A DNA stretch of 64,000 bases from Rouxiella badensis (GTDB lineage: Bacteria > Pseudomonadota > Gammaproteobacteria > Enterobacterales > Enterobacteriaceae): positions 216,268-280,267 of the forward strand of contig NZ_MRWE01000001.1 of the NCBI RefSeq assembly GCF_002093665.1, in the 5' to 3' direction. Below the pieces are notes generated by a model. It searched no databases, was not told where the DNA came from, and saw only the letters and a program-made list of their open reading frames with translations. This document shows positions 1 to 8,605 of this stretch, piece after piece. The position numbers and the translations under genes were made by a program. The stretch's first letter is position 1, and each line of letters opens with the position of its first letter.

Positions 1-187
1 GGCGTTGTGGAGGGGTATACGCTAGGGTATGATTGCGCGCTGTAATTTTGCCCCTGCGCCAGGTCAGTTTTTTCTCGCGCCTGAGGTAAATTGGGTTAGG
101 GTTTATTAACCCGAAATGTGTAACCATCTCATCTGAAAAGGGCTTAGGTCGCTTTTCGATGTAACTTCCCTAGTTGTACCGCTACCT

Positions 188-469
188 ATGGCAAAAGAAC
201 AACTGGATCGCACGACGCTTGATCTGTTCGCAGACGATCGCCGTCCGGGACGTCCAAAAACAAATCCGCTTTCTCGCGATGAACAGCTCAGGATTAACAA
301 GCGTAATCAGCTTCGCCGTGACAAAAACAACGGTTTACGTCGCGTAGAGCTGAAGATCAATGCTGAAGCTGTGGATGCGCTAAACAAGTTGGCGGAACAA
401 CAAAATATCAGTCGTAGCGAGCTGATTGAACAGATGCTGCTGTCACATCTGAACGGTCAGGATAGCTAG
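188..469 (+). CDS. ybfE: LexA-regulon protein YbfE
   Basis: A 93-residue basic protein closely resembling E. coli YbfE (97 aa), which is SOS-induced in E. coli and has no defined biochemical role. The N-terminus (MAKEQ, then DRTTLDLFADDRRPGRPKTN) matches the family start. The middle is rich in Arg/Lys, and the C-terminal half (about residues 52-90) looks like a ribbon-helix-helix-type helical unit (VELKINAEAVDALNKLAEQ), consistent with the CopB-like family name. It sits upstream of fldA-fur as in E. coli. The start ATG lacks a strong Shine-Dalgarno, but no better start exists. I see no CTGT-N8-ACAG LexA box in bases 1-187, so SOS control is not shown here. That leading stretch holds only a short GGGTT/AACCC palindrome (99-112) and no recognisable tail of ybfF, the gene expected further upstream. 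Confidence 0.88.
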   Translation: MAKEQLDRTTLDLFADDRRPGRPKTNPLSRDEQLRINKRNQLRRDKNNGLRRVELKINAEAVDALNKLAEQQNISRSELIEQMLLSHLNGQDS

Positions 470-811
470 TCATCGTATTCTGATGCGGGCGGGTAACTCT
501 TTCGGTTACCCGCCGTTAGCGTTTCATCTTGTAAACTTCCGCAACAGAGCACACAAAGGCGATAACGCTTGCCTGAATTGCCCGATAAACTATTCACATC
601 AAAAATACGGGTATGCATCCTAAACAGGTCCGCATTAACATTGGCGTCACTAAATCCGTGCTTCAACGGGGTATTCACGCAGCCTGATGCGGATGAGAAT
701 ATGTTCTCTCTCCGCCGAGTTTGTTATCATCCTGCATAAATTGACTCGCACGCCGCGGACGAAAAAGCAGACTCTCTGAGTCTATTAAAGAACAAGAGGT
801 TAGATAAGCTT
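470..811. other. ybfE-fldA intergenic region
   Basis: 342 bases without a credible gene. It holds a strong hairpin just after ybfE (separate entry), then the fldA promoter region. A TTGACT hexamer lies near 740 and an AAGAGG ribosome site near 790, unusually far (about 13 bases) from the fldA ATG. No SoxS or Fur box could be assigned by eye. Confidence 0.5.
488..514 (+). terminator. Hairpin after ybfE
   Basis: A perfect 10-bp stem (GGCGGGTAAC / GTTACCCGCC) with a 7-base loop begins 19 bases after the ybfE stop. The following tract (GTTAGCGTTTCATCTT) is only weakly U-rich, so it may be a leaky terminator or an mRNA-stabilising 3' end that separates ybfE from fldA. Confidence 0.55.
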
Positions 812-1339
812 ATGGCAGTAGTAGGTATCTTCTTTGGTTCCGACACCGGAAACACCGAAAACATCGCAAAAATGATCCAGAAGCAGTTGGGTAAAGATGT
901 TGCTGACGTTCAGGACATCGCCAAAAGCAGCAAAGAAGATCTGGAAAAATACGATATTCTGCTGATCGGCATCCCGACCTGGTATTACGGTGAAGCACAG
1001 TGTGACTGGGACGATTTTTTCCCAACGCTGGAAGAGATAGATTTTGAAGGCAAGCTGGTTGCGCTGTTCGGCTGCGGCGACCAGGAAGACTACGCAGAGT
1101 ACTTCTGTGACGCAATGGGCACCGTACGCGATATTATTGAACCACGCGGCGCCGTGATTGTCGGACATTGGTCTACCGAAGGTTACCACTACGAAGCGTC
1201 TAAAGGCATGGCGGACGACAAGCATTTCATCGGTTTGGCTATCGACGAAGACCGTCAACCAGAGCTGACCAACGAACGTGTTGACGCCTGGGTTAAACAA
1301 ATTAGTGAAGAGTTGAGCCTCGCTGAGATTATCGGTTAA
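812..1339 (+). CDS. fldA: Flavodoxin I
   Basis: 175-residue flavodoxin (E. coli FldA is 176). It is a cytoplasmic FMN electron carrier that in enterics feeds electrons to radical-SAM enzymes, methionine synthase reactivation and ribonucleotide reductase. The N-terminal phosphate-binding loop GSDTGNTE (residues 9-16) binds FMN phosphate. The aromatic isoalloxazine-stacking residues sit in PTWYYGE (about residue 56) and the GCGDQEDYAEYF segment (about 89). Length and ends match the long-chain enterobacterial type. It lies between ybfE and fur as in E. coli, where SoxS and Fur control it. The window also carries two radical-SAM enzymes, MiaB and LipA, that use flavodoxin as donor in E. coli. Confidence 0.97.
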   Translation: MAVVGIFFGSDTGNTENIAKMIQKQLGKDVADVQDIAKSSKEDLEKYDILLIGIPTWYYGEAQCDWDDFFPTLEEIDFEGKLVALFGCGDQEDYAEYFCDAMGTVRDIIEPRGAVIVGHWSTEGYHYEASKGMADDKHFIGLAIDEDRQPELTNERVDAWVKQISEELSLAEIIG

Positions 1340-1479
1340 TCCCACACAAAGGCTAAGGCCCTGAATCATTAGGGTTAAACCTGAAAGGGCCAAACTATCA
1401 CTGAAATTAACAATTTAACTCGCACAAAATTGTAACTTTCAGCTGTATCAAGGTACACTTACTGTATCTGTTTTTATTA

Positions 1480-1523
1480 TTCCTGCCTTTTTGAGAAACA
1501 ACATTCAGGCAGGAACGATTTTT
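1480..1523 (+). terminator. Hairpin in fldA-fur gap
   Basis: TTCCTGCC (1480-1487) pairs with GGCAGGAA (1508-1515) around a 20-base A/T-rich loop, followed by CGATTTTTG. It could terminate fldA transcripts or be a structured leader of fur. The short overlapping leader ORF uof that precedes fur in E. coli was looked for and not found: the frame ending at the TGA overlapping the fur ATG closes at a stop at 1555. Confidence 0.45.
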
Positions 1524-1580
1524 GTGAACAGCCCACCGTTTTCATTAACGTGATTAGCATAGTGACAGGACTAAATCCGC

Positions 1581-2027
1581 ATGACTGACAACAACACCGC
1601 ACTGAAGAAAGCCGGCTTAAAGGTCACGCTTCCACGCTTGAAAATCCTGGAAGTGTTGCAAGCCCCGGCAGGTCATCACGTCAGTGCGGAAGATTTGTAC
1701 AAAGAACTGATTGATATGGGCGAAGAAATTGGTCTTGCCACGGTTTACCGTGTCCTGAACCAGTTTGACGACGCCGGCATTGTTACCCGCCACAACTTTG
1801 AAGGCGGCAAGTCTGTATTTGAACTGACTCAGCAGCATCACCATGACCACTTGATCTGCCTCGACTGCGGTCGTGTGATCGAATTCCGCGACGAATACAT
1901 CGAAGCGCGTCAGCGTGAAATTGCAAAAACCCACGGCATCAAATTAACCAACCACAGCCTCTATCTTTACGGCCACTGCGAAGCAGGCAACTGTATTGAA
2001 GACGAAACGCTGCACGGTAAAGGCTAA
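1581..2027 (+). CDS. fur: Ferric uptake regulator Fur
   Basis: 148-residue Fe(II)-responsive repressor that, loaded with metal, binds GATAATGATAATCATTATC-type boxes. The N-terminal winged helix (about residues 1-82) contains the recognition helix GLATVYRVLN (51-60). The C-terminal half carries the metal ligands: the HHHDH cluster (86-90) and the structural zinc cysteines C93, C96, C133 and C138. Length equals E. coli Fur (148). The ATG start follows a GACAGGA ribosome site. A Fur-box-like sequence elsewhere in this window (51872-51890) is a likely target. Confidence 0.98.
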   Translation: MTDNNTALKKAGLKVTLPRLKILEVLQAPAGHHVSAEDLYKELIDMGEEIGLATVYRVLNQFDDAGIVTRHNFEGGKSVFELTQQHHHDHLICLDCGRVIEFRDEYIEARQREIAKTHGIKLTNHSLYLYGHCEAGNCIEDETLHGKG

Positions 2028-2081
2028 TACCTTGCCCAAGTTCTGTCTCTCAGGGATAAGAGCAGAGCTGGAAATAAAATG

Positions 2082-2104
2082 ACCGCTGAAAAGCGGTTTT
2101 TTTA
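2082..2104 (+). terminator. fur terminator
   Basis: ACCGCT-GAAA-AGCGGT followed by a run of eight T: a canonical intrinsic terminator 54 bases after the fur stop. Confidence 0.88.
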
Positions 2105-2130
2105 TGCCTGCGGTTTAAGATTCAGGCATA

Positions 2131-2157
2131 AAAAAACGCAGCCAATGGCTGCGTTTT
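2131..2157. terminator. Bidirectional terminator, fur/glnS
   Basis: AAAACGCAGCC-AAT-GGCTGCGTTTT is a perfect stem flanked by A and T runs. Read leftward it ends glnS with a U6 tract; read rightward it backs up the fur terminator between these convergent genes. Confidence 0.85.
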
Positions 2158-2177
2158 CAATTAAGTCAGCGCATCAA

Positions 2178-3848
2178 TTATGCGACTGGCTTACTTTCCC
2201 AGTTGTCGCGCAGCCCCACGGTGCGGTTAAACACCAGGTGCTCGGCGGTAGAGTAAGTGCTGTCGGCGCAGAAGTAACCTTCACGCTCAAACTGCAGGCT
2301 CACACCAACCTCTGCATTCGCCAGGCTCGGCTCAACAAAACCGTTGGCGATGACCAGAGACTCTGGGTTGATGGTGGTCAGGAAGTCTTCCGCCTGACCC
2401 GGGTTCGCTACGCTGAACAGACGGTCATACAGGCGGAACTCAGCAGGCTTGCCTTCTGAAGCAGAAACCCAGTGGATCACACCTTTAACCTTGCGGCCAT
2501 CGGCAGGATCTTTACTCAGGGTATCCACGTCATAGCGACAGAAAATCGTCGTGATATTGCCTTCGGCGTCTTTCTCGATGCGTTCTGCTTTAATCACGTA
2601 GGCATTGCGCAGGCGGACTTCTTTTCCCAGCACCAGACGCTTGTACTGCTTATTGGCCTCTTCGCGGAAGTCAGCCTGATCGATGTAAATTTCAGCGGTA
2701 AACGGCACGTCACGTGAGCCCATTTCTGGCTTGCTCGGGTGATTAGGCATTTGAACCCACTGAACCGCATCGCCGGCAAAGTTCTCGATGATCACTTTAA
2801 CCGGGTTAATGACGGCCATTGCACGCGGTGCATTCTCGTTGAGGTCATCACGGATACAGGATTCCAGCGCCGCCATTTCGACGTTGTTGTCCTGCTTGGT
2901 CACGCCGATACGACGGCAGAATTCGCGAATAGACGCGGCGGTATAGCCACGGCGACGCAGACCGGAAACCGTTGGCATACGCGGGTCGTCCCAGCCTTCA
3001 ACAATCTTCTCGGTCACCAGCAGGCTCAGCTTGCGCTTGGACATGATGGCGTATTCGAGGTTCAGGCGAGAGAACTCGTACTGACGCGGATGGCAAGGAA
3101 TGGTGATGTTATCCAATACCCAGTCGTACAGACGGCGGTTGTCCTGGAACTCCAGCGTACACAGTGAGTGGGTGATCCCTTCCAGCGCATCGGAAATGCA
3201 GTGGGTGAAATCGTACATTGGGTAGATGCACCACTTGTTGCCAGTCTGGTGATGGTCTGCAAACTTGATGCGGTACAGTACCGGGTCACGCATCACGAAG
3301 AACGGTGACGCCATGTCAATCTTGGCGCGCAGGCACGCGGTGCCCTCGGCGAACTCGCCGTTACGCATTTTAGCAAACAGCGCGAGGTTCTCCTCGACGG
3401 TACGGTCGCGGAACGGGCTGTTTTTACCTGGTGCAGTCAGGTTACCGCGGTATTCGCGGATCTGCTCTGGCGAAAGCTCATCGACATAGGCCAGGCCTTT
3501 CTGAATAAGCTCGACCGCGTAGTGGTGCAGTTGATCAAAATAGTCGGAAGAGTAATGAACCTCACCGCTCCACTCGAAACCAAGCCACTGAACGTCTTTT
3601 TTAATAGACTCGACGAATTCGATATCTTCTTTCACCGGGTTGGTATCGTCAAAACGCAGGTTGCATTGACCCTGATAGTCTTGAGCGATGCCAAAGTTCA
3701 GGCAGATCGATTTTGCGTGGCCAATGTGCAAATAACCATTGGGCTCAGGCGGGAAACGGGTCACGACAGAAGCGTGTTTTCCCGATGCCAGATCTTCATC
3801 AATAATCTGACGGATAAAATTTGTTGGGCGGGCTTCAGCCTCACTCAT
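2178..3848 (-). CDS. glnS: Glutaminyl-tRNA synthetase
   Basis: 556-residue class I aminoacyl-tRNA synthetase (E. coli 554) that charges tRNA-Gln with glutamine and needs the tRNA for activation. HIGH is at residues 41-44, preceded by [10 protein letters not shown], and the KMSKS counterpart MSKRK is at 269-273. The N-terminal Rossmann catalytic domain is followed by two beta-barrel anticodon-binding domains. It is monocistronic and convergent with fur. Its substrate tRNA-Gln(TTG) is encoded in the same window at 13054. Confidence 0.98.
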   Translation of the reverse strand: MSEAEARPTNFIRQIIDEDLASGKHASVVTRFPPEPNGYLHIGHAKSICLNFGIAQDYQGQCNLRFDDTNPVKEDIEFVESIKKDVQWLGFEWSGEVHYSSDYFDQLHHYAVELIQKGLAYVDELSPEQIREYRGNLTAPGKNSPFRDRTVEENLALFAKMRNGEFAEGTACLRAKIDMASPFFVMRDPVLYRIKFADHHQTGNKWCIYPMYDFTHCISDALEGITHSLCTLEFQDNRRLYDWVLDNITIPCHPRQYEFSRLNLEYAIMSKRKLSLLVTEKIVEGWDDPRMPTVSGLRRRGYTAASIREFCRRIGVTKQDNNVEMAALESCIRDDLNENAPRAMAVINPVKVIIENFAGDAVQWVQMPNHPSKPEMGSRDVPFTAEIYIDQADFREEANKQYKRLVLGKEVRLRNAYVIKAERIEKDAEGNITTIFCRYDVDTLSKDPADGRKVKGVIHWVSASEGKPAEFRLYDRLFSVANPGQAEDFLTTINPESLVIANGFVEPSLANAEVGVSLQFEREGYFCADSTYSTAEHLVFNRTVGLRDNWESKPVA

Positions 3849-3990
3849 TGTTCAATTCCTCTACGCGAACGAAAGCTCGAAAGACTAACCGCATATGTTC
3901 CAACAAGCCACGTCGGGAAACAACCCTTAAGTGCCAAATTTGAAACTATTAAAAATATTTTTACCGTAAAGCCACGGACACAGGCGCTAA

Positions 3991-4024
3991 AAACAAAAAA
4001 CGGGAAGAGATTGCTCCCTTCCCG
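3991..4024 (-). terminator. nagE terminator
   Basis: Reading leftward, CGGGAAGGGAG pairs imperfectly with CTCTTCCCG around CAAT and is followed by TTTTTTG. It lies about 50 bases beyond the nagE stop. Confidence 0.8.
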
Positions 4025-4072
4025 CTGCGATTTTTAACGACTCTCGCCTTTTTTCACAACAAACGGCCAACC

Positions 4073-6115
4073 TTACTTCGCGTGGATCTCGAACAGTTTG
4101 CTCTCGCCTGCCACCACCGACTCACCGGCCAGCAGGGTCAGACCGGAATAGTCTTCCATATTACTAACCACCACCGGGCTTATCATCGAGCGTGCATTGC
4201 CGTTCAGATAGTCCAGATCCAGCTCCAGCACCGGTTGACCGGCCTTAACGGTTGCCCCTTCTTCCACCAAACGGGTAAAGCCTTGACCGTTAAGCGCGAC
4301 GGTGTCCAGACCAATGTGGACCACCACTTCGGCACCGGATTCAGTTTCGAGGCAGAACGCGTGATTGGTGTTAAAGATTTTCACTACCACGCCATTGGCC
4401 GGAGCAACCACGGTTTTCTGCGTTGGACGAATCGCCAGGCCTTCACCTACCGCGCCGCTGGCGAAGGCTTCGTCAGGCACCTGAGCGAGTGCAACGACCT
4501 CACCGGTGATAGGTGACACCAGCGTTTCCAGCACAGGCTTCGGCGCGTTGGGTACCGCCTGAGGCTTCACGGCGGCAACCGGCGCGGCCGTGGCCGGTGC
4601 AGCAGCGGCGGCAACCGGACCGGTAGTCATCACCGTGCGCATCGCACCGGCGATAATCTCGGCGCGGGTTCCCACAATCACCTGCACGCTTTGTTTGTTA
4701 AGACGGATAACGCCTGATGCGCCGAGGCGTTTGGCCAACCCATCGTCCACCAGCGAAGAGTCTTTGACGTTAAGACGCAGGCGGGTGATACAGGCGTCGA
4801 TGCCCGTCAGGTTTTCTGAACCGCCGATGGCGCTGATATAGCGACGGGCCAGCAGGGAAGTTTCATCCGCCTTGCTGTTGCCGGTGGTATCAACATTCAC
4901 GTCATAACCGTCGGACTCGTCACCGGCAACCGCCAGCTCGCGACCTGGGGTCATCAGGTTGAATTTATTAATGGTGAAACGGAACACCACGTAATAGATA
5001 ACGAAGAACACCAGACCCTGAGGGATCAGCATATACCAGTGGGTTGCAAGCGGGTTACGCGATGACAGCACCATATCCACCAGACCGGCACTGAAACCAA
5101 AACCGGCAATCCAGTGCATGCTGGCAGCAATGAACACGGAAAGCCCAGTCAACACGGCGTGAATGAAATACAGCACCGGTGCAACGAACATGAAGGAGAA
5201 TTCCAGCGGTTCAGTAATGCCGGTAAAGAAGGAGGCAAACGCCGCTGCCAGCATGATGCCGCCCACTTTCGCGCGGTTTTCAGGGCGTGCACAGTGGTAA
5301 ATAGCCAGTGCCGCACCGGGCAAACCAAACATCATGATTGGGAAGAAGCCCGCCTGATAACGACCGGTGATCCCCACGGTGGCTTTGCCGGCTTCGATGG
5401 ATTCCTGACCGCCGAGGAAGTTAGGGATATCGTTGATGCCCGCGACGTCAAACCAGAACACCGAGTTAAGCGCATGATGCAGACCGACGGGAATCAGCAG
5501 ACGGTTGAAGAAAGCATAGATGCCCGCGCCCGCAGATCCCAGTTGCTGGATGTGCTCACCAAAGGTCACCAGACCGTTAAAGATAAGCGGCCAGACGTAC
5601 ATCATGATGAACGCCACGACGATCATCAGGAAAGAGGTCAGGATAGGCACCAGACGACGGCCGCTAAAGAACGACAACGCCTTTGGCAGCTCTACGTGGC
5701 TGAAGCGGTTATACAGCTCTGCAGAAATGATACCGACGAGAATACCCACAAACTGGTTGTTGATTTTGCCGAAGGCCGCAGGCACGTCAGCGACTGGGAT
5801 TTTTTGGATCATGGAGACCGCTGCCGGAGAACACAGCGTGGTTAATACCAGAAAACCGACGAAACCCGTCAGCGCGGCTGCGCCATCTTTGTCTTTGGAC
5901 ATGCCGTAAGCCACGCCAATCGCGAAGAGTACCGCCATGTTTTCAATGATTGCCGATCCTGACTTGATAAACAGGGCCGCCAACGCGTTGTCGCCGCCCC
6001 AGCCCACCGGGTCAATCCAATACCCTACCCCCATCAATATTGCTGCGGCGGGTAATGTCGCAACCGGGACCATCAAGGCCCGGCCAATCTTCTGCAAGTA
6101 GCTAAGTATACTCAA
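4073..6115 (-). CDS. nagE: PTS N-acetylglucosamine permease EIICBA
   Basis: 680-residue inner-membrane phosphotransferase that imports N-acetylglucosamine and phosphorylates it to GlcNAc-6-P. Domain order is C-B-A. The IIC membrane domain (about 1-385) carries the substrate-site motif TEPLEF (301-306). IIB (about 420-495) has phospho-cysteine C442 in CITRLRL. An Ala/Pro-rich linker (about 498-530) leads to IIA (about 530-680) with the His pair H585 and H600 (VVHIGLDT). E. coli NagE is 648 residues; much of the extra length appears to be the alanine/proline linker. The gene is divergent from nagB across a shared control region with NagC and CRP sites, so it is probably induced by GlcNAc-6-P and glucose-repressed. 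Confidence 0.97.
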   Translation of the reverse strand: MSILSYLQKIGRALMVPVATLPAAAILMGVGYWIDPVGWGGDNALAALFIKSGSAIIENMAVLFAIGVAYGMSKDKDGAAALTGFVGFLVLTTLCSPAAVSMIQKIPVADVPAAFGKINNQFVGILVGIISAELYNRFSHVELPKALSFFSGRRLVPILTSFLMIVVAFIMMYVWPLIFNGLVTFGEHIQQLGSAGAGIYAFFNRLLIPVGLHHALNSVFWFDVAGINDIPNFLGGQESIEAGKATVGITGRYQAGFFPIMMFGLPGAALAIYHCARPENRAKVGGIMLAAAFASFFTGITEPLEFSFMFVAPVLYFIHAVLTGLSVFIAASMHWIAGFGFSAGLVDMVLSSRNPLATHWYMLIPQGLVFFVIYYVVFRFTINKFNLMTPGRELAVAGDESDGYDVNVDTTGNSKADETSLLARRYISAIGGSENLTGIDACITRLRLNVKDSSLVDDGLAKRLGASGVIRLNKQSVQVIVGTRAEIIAGAMRTVMTTGPVAAAAAPATAAPVAAVKPQAVPNAPKPVLETLVSPITGEVVALAQVPDEAFASGAVGEGLAIRPTQKTVVAPANGVVVKIFNTNHAFCLETESGAEVVVHIGLDTVALNGQGFTRLVEEGATVKAGQPVLELDLDYLNGNARSMISPVVVSNMEDYSGLTLLAGESVVAGESKLFEIHAK

Positions 6116-6237
6116 CTTTTCCCCCTATTCGCCCTGAGACGAATCACCAAAGTAGTTTAATTAGAATGTGTGACTACCTATCTTTGAAAATGCTCAAAAC
6201 CTGACTCACCAAAGTCATAATGCGCAGTGTAAAAAAA

Positions 6238-6258
6238 TTAATTCGTATCGCAAATTAA
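6238..6258. promoter_or_regulatory. NagC operator, nagE side
   Basis: A 21-bp near-palindrome with arms TTAATT and AATTAA around a central CGTATCG, almost the same as the E. coli nagE operator as I recall it. Assignment is by pattern only. Confidence 0.75.
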
Positions 6259-6270
6259 AACCTCATTATT

Positions 6271-6286
6271 TGTGATTTTTATCACC
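6271..6286. promoter_or_regulatory. CRP-cAMP site
   Basis: TGTGATTTTTATCACC matches the TGTGA-N6-TCACA consensus in 9 of 10 core bases. It lies between the two NagC operators, as in E. coli, where CRP activates both nagE and nagB. Confidence 0.8.
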
Positions 6287-6330
6287 AAAAATGGGTATTA
6301 ACAAGCCATAATGCTAGTCATAACCCAAAA

Positions 6331-6353
6331 CTTATTTTATCATTAAAAAAATC
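6331..6353. promoter_or_regulatory. NagC operator, nagB side
   Basis: CTTATTTTATCATT followed by an A-run and ATC closely resembles the E. coli nagB operator. Its centre is about 94 bp from the nagE-side operator, a spacing suited to looping. Confidence 0.7.
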
Positions 6354-6489
6354 TAGGCCGCAGCGTGCCGATCATCTGCGTTAATGAGCCCGCTGTAAAG
6401 TCAAAGCCGGTCATGCATGGAACATTTAAATTCCTTGCCCATCGCCCCTCGCGGTGGGTATACAAAGTATAAAACTTAAGAGGTGTACG

Positions 6490-7290
6490 ATGAGACTTAT
6501 TCCGCTGAATACTCCCACTGAAGTGGGTAAATGGGCTGCGCGTCATATTGTTCAACGCATCAACGCGTTTAACCCCACCGCCGAACGTCCGTTTGTACTG
6601 GGTCTGCCGACCGGGGGTACCCCGATGGAAGCCTATAAACATCTTGTTGCTATGCATAAAGCAGGCCAAGTCAGCTTCCAAAACGTGGTAACCTTCAACA
6701 TGGATGAGTACGTTGGCCTGCCGCAGGAACATCCGGAAAGCTACCATACGTTCATGTACAAAAACTTCTTCGACCACGTTGATATTAAAAAAGAAAATAT
6801 TAATCTTTTAAACGGTAATGCACCGGACGTCGATGAAGAGTGCCGTCAGTACGAAGCAAAAATTAAGTCCTACGGCAAAATTAATCTGTTCATGGGCGGC
6901 GTGGGCAACGACGGTCACATTGCGTTTAACGAACCGGCTTCCTCACTGGCTTCGCGTACGCGCATCAAGACGTTGACCCACGATACACGCATTGCCAATT
7001 CGCGTTTCTTTGATAACGATGTTTCACAGGTGCCAAAATATGCGCTGACCGTCGGCGTGGGTACCCTGCTCGATGCGGAAGAAGTGATGATTCTGGTGAC
7101 CGGCCATGCCAAGGCACAGGCTCTGGAAGCCGCGGTCGAAGGCAACATCAACCACATGTGGACCATCAGCTGCCTACAGCTGCATGCGAAAGCAGTGGTC
7201 GTTTGCGACGAACCATCCACAATGGAATTAAAAGTAAAAACGGTGAAATACTTCCGTGAGCTTGAAGCCGAAAATATGAAAGATCTTTAA
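6490..7290 (+). CDS. nagB: Glucosamine-6-phosphate deaminase
   Basis: 266-residue cytosolic enzyme, the same length as E. coli NagB, converting glucosamine-6-phosphate to fructose-6-phosphate and ammonia. Catalytic residues are in their usual places: D72 (NMDEY), D141 and H143 ([10 protein letters not shown]) and E148. The start ATG at 6490 has GAGGTG upstream and gives MRLIPL as in E. coli; in-frame codons further upstream are not needed. First gene of nagBACD. A 127-bp ERIC element separates it from nagA, an unusual interruption within this operon. Confidence 0.98.
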   Translation: MRLIPLNTPTEVGKWAARHIVQRINAFNPTAERPFVLGLPTGGTPMEAYKHLVAMHKAGQVSFQNVVTFNMDEYVGLPQEHPESYHTFMYKNFFDHVDIKKENINLLNGNAPDVDEECRQYEAKIKSYGKINLFMGGVGNDGHIAFNEPASSLASRTRIKTLTHDTRIANSRFFDNDVSQVPKYALTVGVGTLLDAEEVMILVTGHAKAQALEAAVEGNINHMWTISCLQLHAKAVVVCDEPSTMELKVKTVKYFRELEAENMKDL

Positions 7291-7311
7291 TTAATCCAAA
7301 ATTTACAGACA

Positions 7312-7438
7312 GTTCCGTGAAATAATTGGCTCTGCGCGACGAGGCAGCAAGTGAGAGAATCCCCATCGGCTGACCTAGTCGGTGATTCGGAAAAACGCGC
7401 GAAGCTTACGCCGTTGCAGTGCCAATGACGACGGGGAA
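7312..7438. repeat. ERIC element between nagB and nagA
   Basis: A 127-bp stretch, the standard ERIC length. It shows the left-end AAATAATT, then GAGGCAGCAAGTGAG, GAATCCCCAT, the partner GGTGATTCGG, and right-end TGACGACGGG. The central AATCCCCAT...GGTGATTCGG arms are the diagnostic ERIC palindrome, here somewhat diverged. It lies within the nagBACD transcript, so it will be folded as RNA and may affect mRNA processing. Confidence 0.8.
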
Positions 7439-7449
7439 AGGGGGGTGAG

Positions 7450-8589
7450 ATGTTCGCTTTGATTAACGGTCGGATCTATACCGGCCACGATATTCTGGAT
7501 AACCACGCGGTAGTGATTGCTAATGGGGTAATCGACTGTGTTTGCCCAGTTGACGCACTGCCGGCGGATATAGAAACGCGCAGTCTGGAAGGCGCCCGAC
7601 TAGCCCCCGGATTCATCGACCTGCAGCTCAACGGCTGCGGCGGCGTGCAGTTCAATGACTCACTGGAAGCCATTTCGGTTGAGACGCTGGAAATCATGCA
7701 GGCGGCCAACGAGAAATCCGGCTGTACCAGCTATCTGCCGACGCTAATTACCAGCAGTGACGAGTTCATGAAGCACGGCATCAAGGTGATGCGCGAGTAT
7801 CTGGCGAAGTACCCGAATCAGGCGCTGGGTCTGCATCTTGAAGGACCGTACCTGAGCCTCGAGAAAAAAGGGACCCACAATCCGGCGTTCATCCGTAAAC
7901 CGGATGCCGCAATGATAGACTACATCTGCGCCAACGCCGACGTGGTTACCAAGGTCACGCTGGCCCCGGAACAGGTTGAGGGCAGGTTTATACGTCAGCT
8001 GCGTGACGCGGGAATCGTCGTCTCTGCCGGTCACTCCAACTCGAGCTACGAGCAGGCGCGTGAAGGCTTTGCCGACGGTATTAGCTTCGCGACCCACTTG
8101 TATAACGCCATGCCGCCAATCTCTGGCCGTCAGCCTGGTTTGATGGGGGCGATTTTTGATACCCCAGAAGTTTACACCGGGATTATCGTAGACGGTCATC
8201 ACGTCGCCTGGCCAAGTATTCGTAACGCTAAGAAACTTAAGGGCGAAAAGCTGGTATTAGTCACCGACGCGACCGCTCCGGCCGGAGCAAATATTGAAGA
8301 GTTCATTTTTGCTGGTAAAACAATATACTATCGTGATGGACTTTGTGTGGATGAAAACGGCACCCTCAGTGGTTCCGCGCTGACGATGATTCAGGCAGTA
8401 CAAAACAGCGTAGAACATGTCGGTATTGCGTTAGACGAGGCGCTGCGTATGGCCACGCTCTACCCGGCTCGCGCCATTGGTGTTGAAGGAACACTGGGCA
8501 GTATTGAAGCGGGAAAAGTGGCCAACCTGACCGCGTTCACCCACGACTTCAAAATAACAAAAACCCTCGTCAACGGTGATGAGGTGTAA
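7450..8589 (+). CDS. nagA: N-acetylglucosamine-6-phosphate deacetylase
   Basis: 379-residue amidohydrolase removing acetate from GlcNAc-6-P to give glucosamine-6-P for NagB. The TIM-barrel metal and catalytic ligands are visible: E131 (HLEGP), H195 (SAGHS), H216 (THLYNAM), H251 (DGHH) and catalytic D273 (VTDAT). The start follows GGGGTGAG, placed only 11 bases after the end of the ERIC element. Its stop is 16 bases before nagC. Confidence 0.97.
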   Translation: MFALINGRIYTGHDILDNHAVVIANGVIDCVCPVDALPADIETRSLEGARLAPGFIDLQLNGCGGVQFNDSLEAISVETLEIMQAANEKSGCTSYLPTLITSSDEFMKHGIKVMREYLAKYPNQALGLHLEGPYLSLEKKGTHNPAFIRKPDAAMIDYICANADVVTKVTLAPEQVEGRFIRQLRDAGIVVSAGHSNSSYEQAREGFADGISFATHLYNAMPPISGRQPGLMGAIFDTPEVYTGIIVDGHHVAWPSIRNAKKLKGEKLVLVTDATAPAGANIEEFIFAGKTIYYRDGLCVDENGTLSGSALTMIQAVQNSVEHVGIALDEALRMATLYPARAIGVEGTLGSIEAGKVANLTAFTHDFKITKTLVNGDEV

Positions 8590-8605
8590 TCGCAGAGAGC
8601 AATAA

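Larger units (their letters stand above)
6116..6489. promoter_or_regulatory. nagE/nagB divergent control region
   Basis: 374 bases between the divergent nagE and nagB starts. Two NagC-type AT-rich operators about 90 bp apart flank a good CRP site (separate entries). This matches the E. coli arrangement in which NagC bound at both operators loops the DNA and represses both promoters. nagB has GAGGTG ahead of its ATG at 6490. Confidence 0.8.

Noticed and set aside
1..187. Searched for a LexA box and for the tail of ybfF before ybfE
   Set aside because: CTGTAATTTTGCCCCTG lacks the ACAG partner. The short open frames ending near 43 do not resemble the YbfF C-terminus.
800..1393. 197-residue open frame antisense to fldA
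   Set aside because: It is a shadow of fldA: no ribosome site, no family resemblance, and it ends inside the gene on the opposite strand.
1340..1580. Searched for the fur leader peptide gene uof
   Set aside because: The frame that would overlap the fur start closes at a stop at 1555 with no start codon in between.
5114..5845. 243-residue frame antisense to nagE
   Set aside because: Low-complexity His/Gln/Arg-rich protein typical of an antisense frame in a GC-rich gene.
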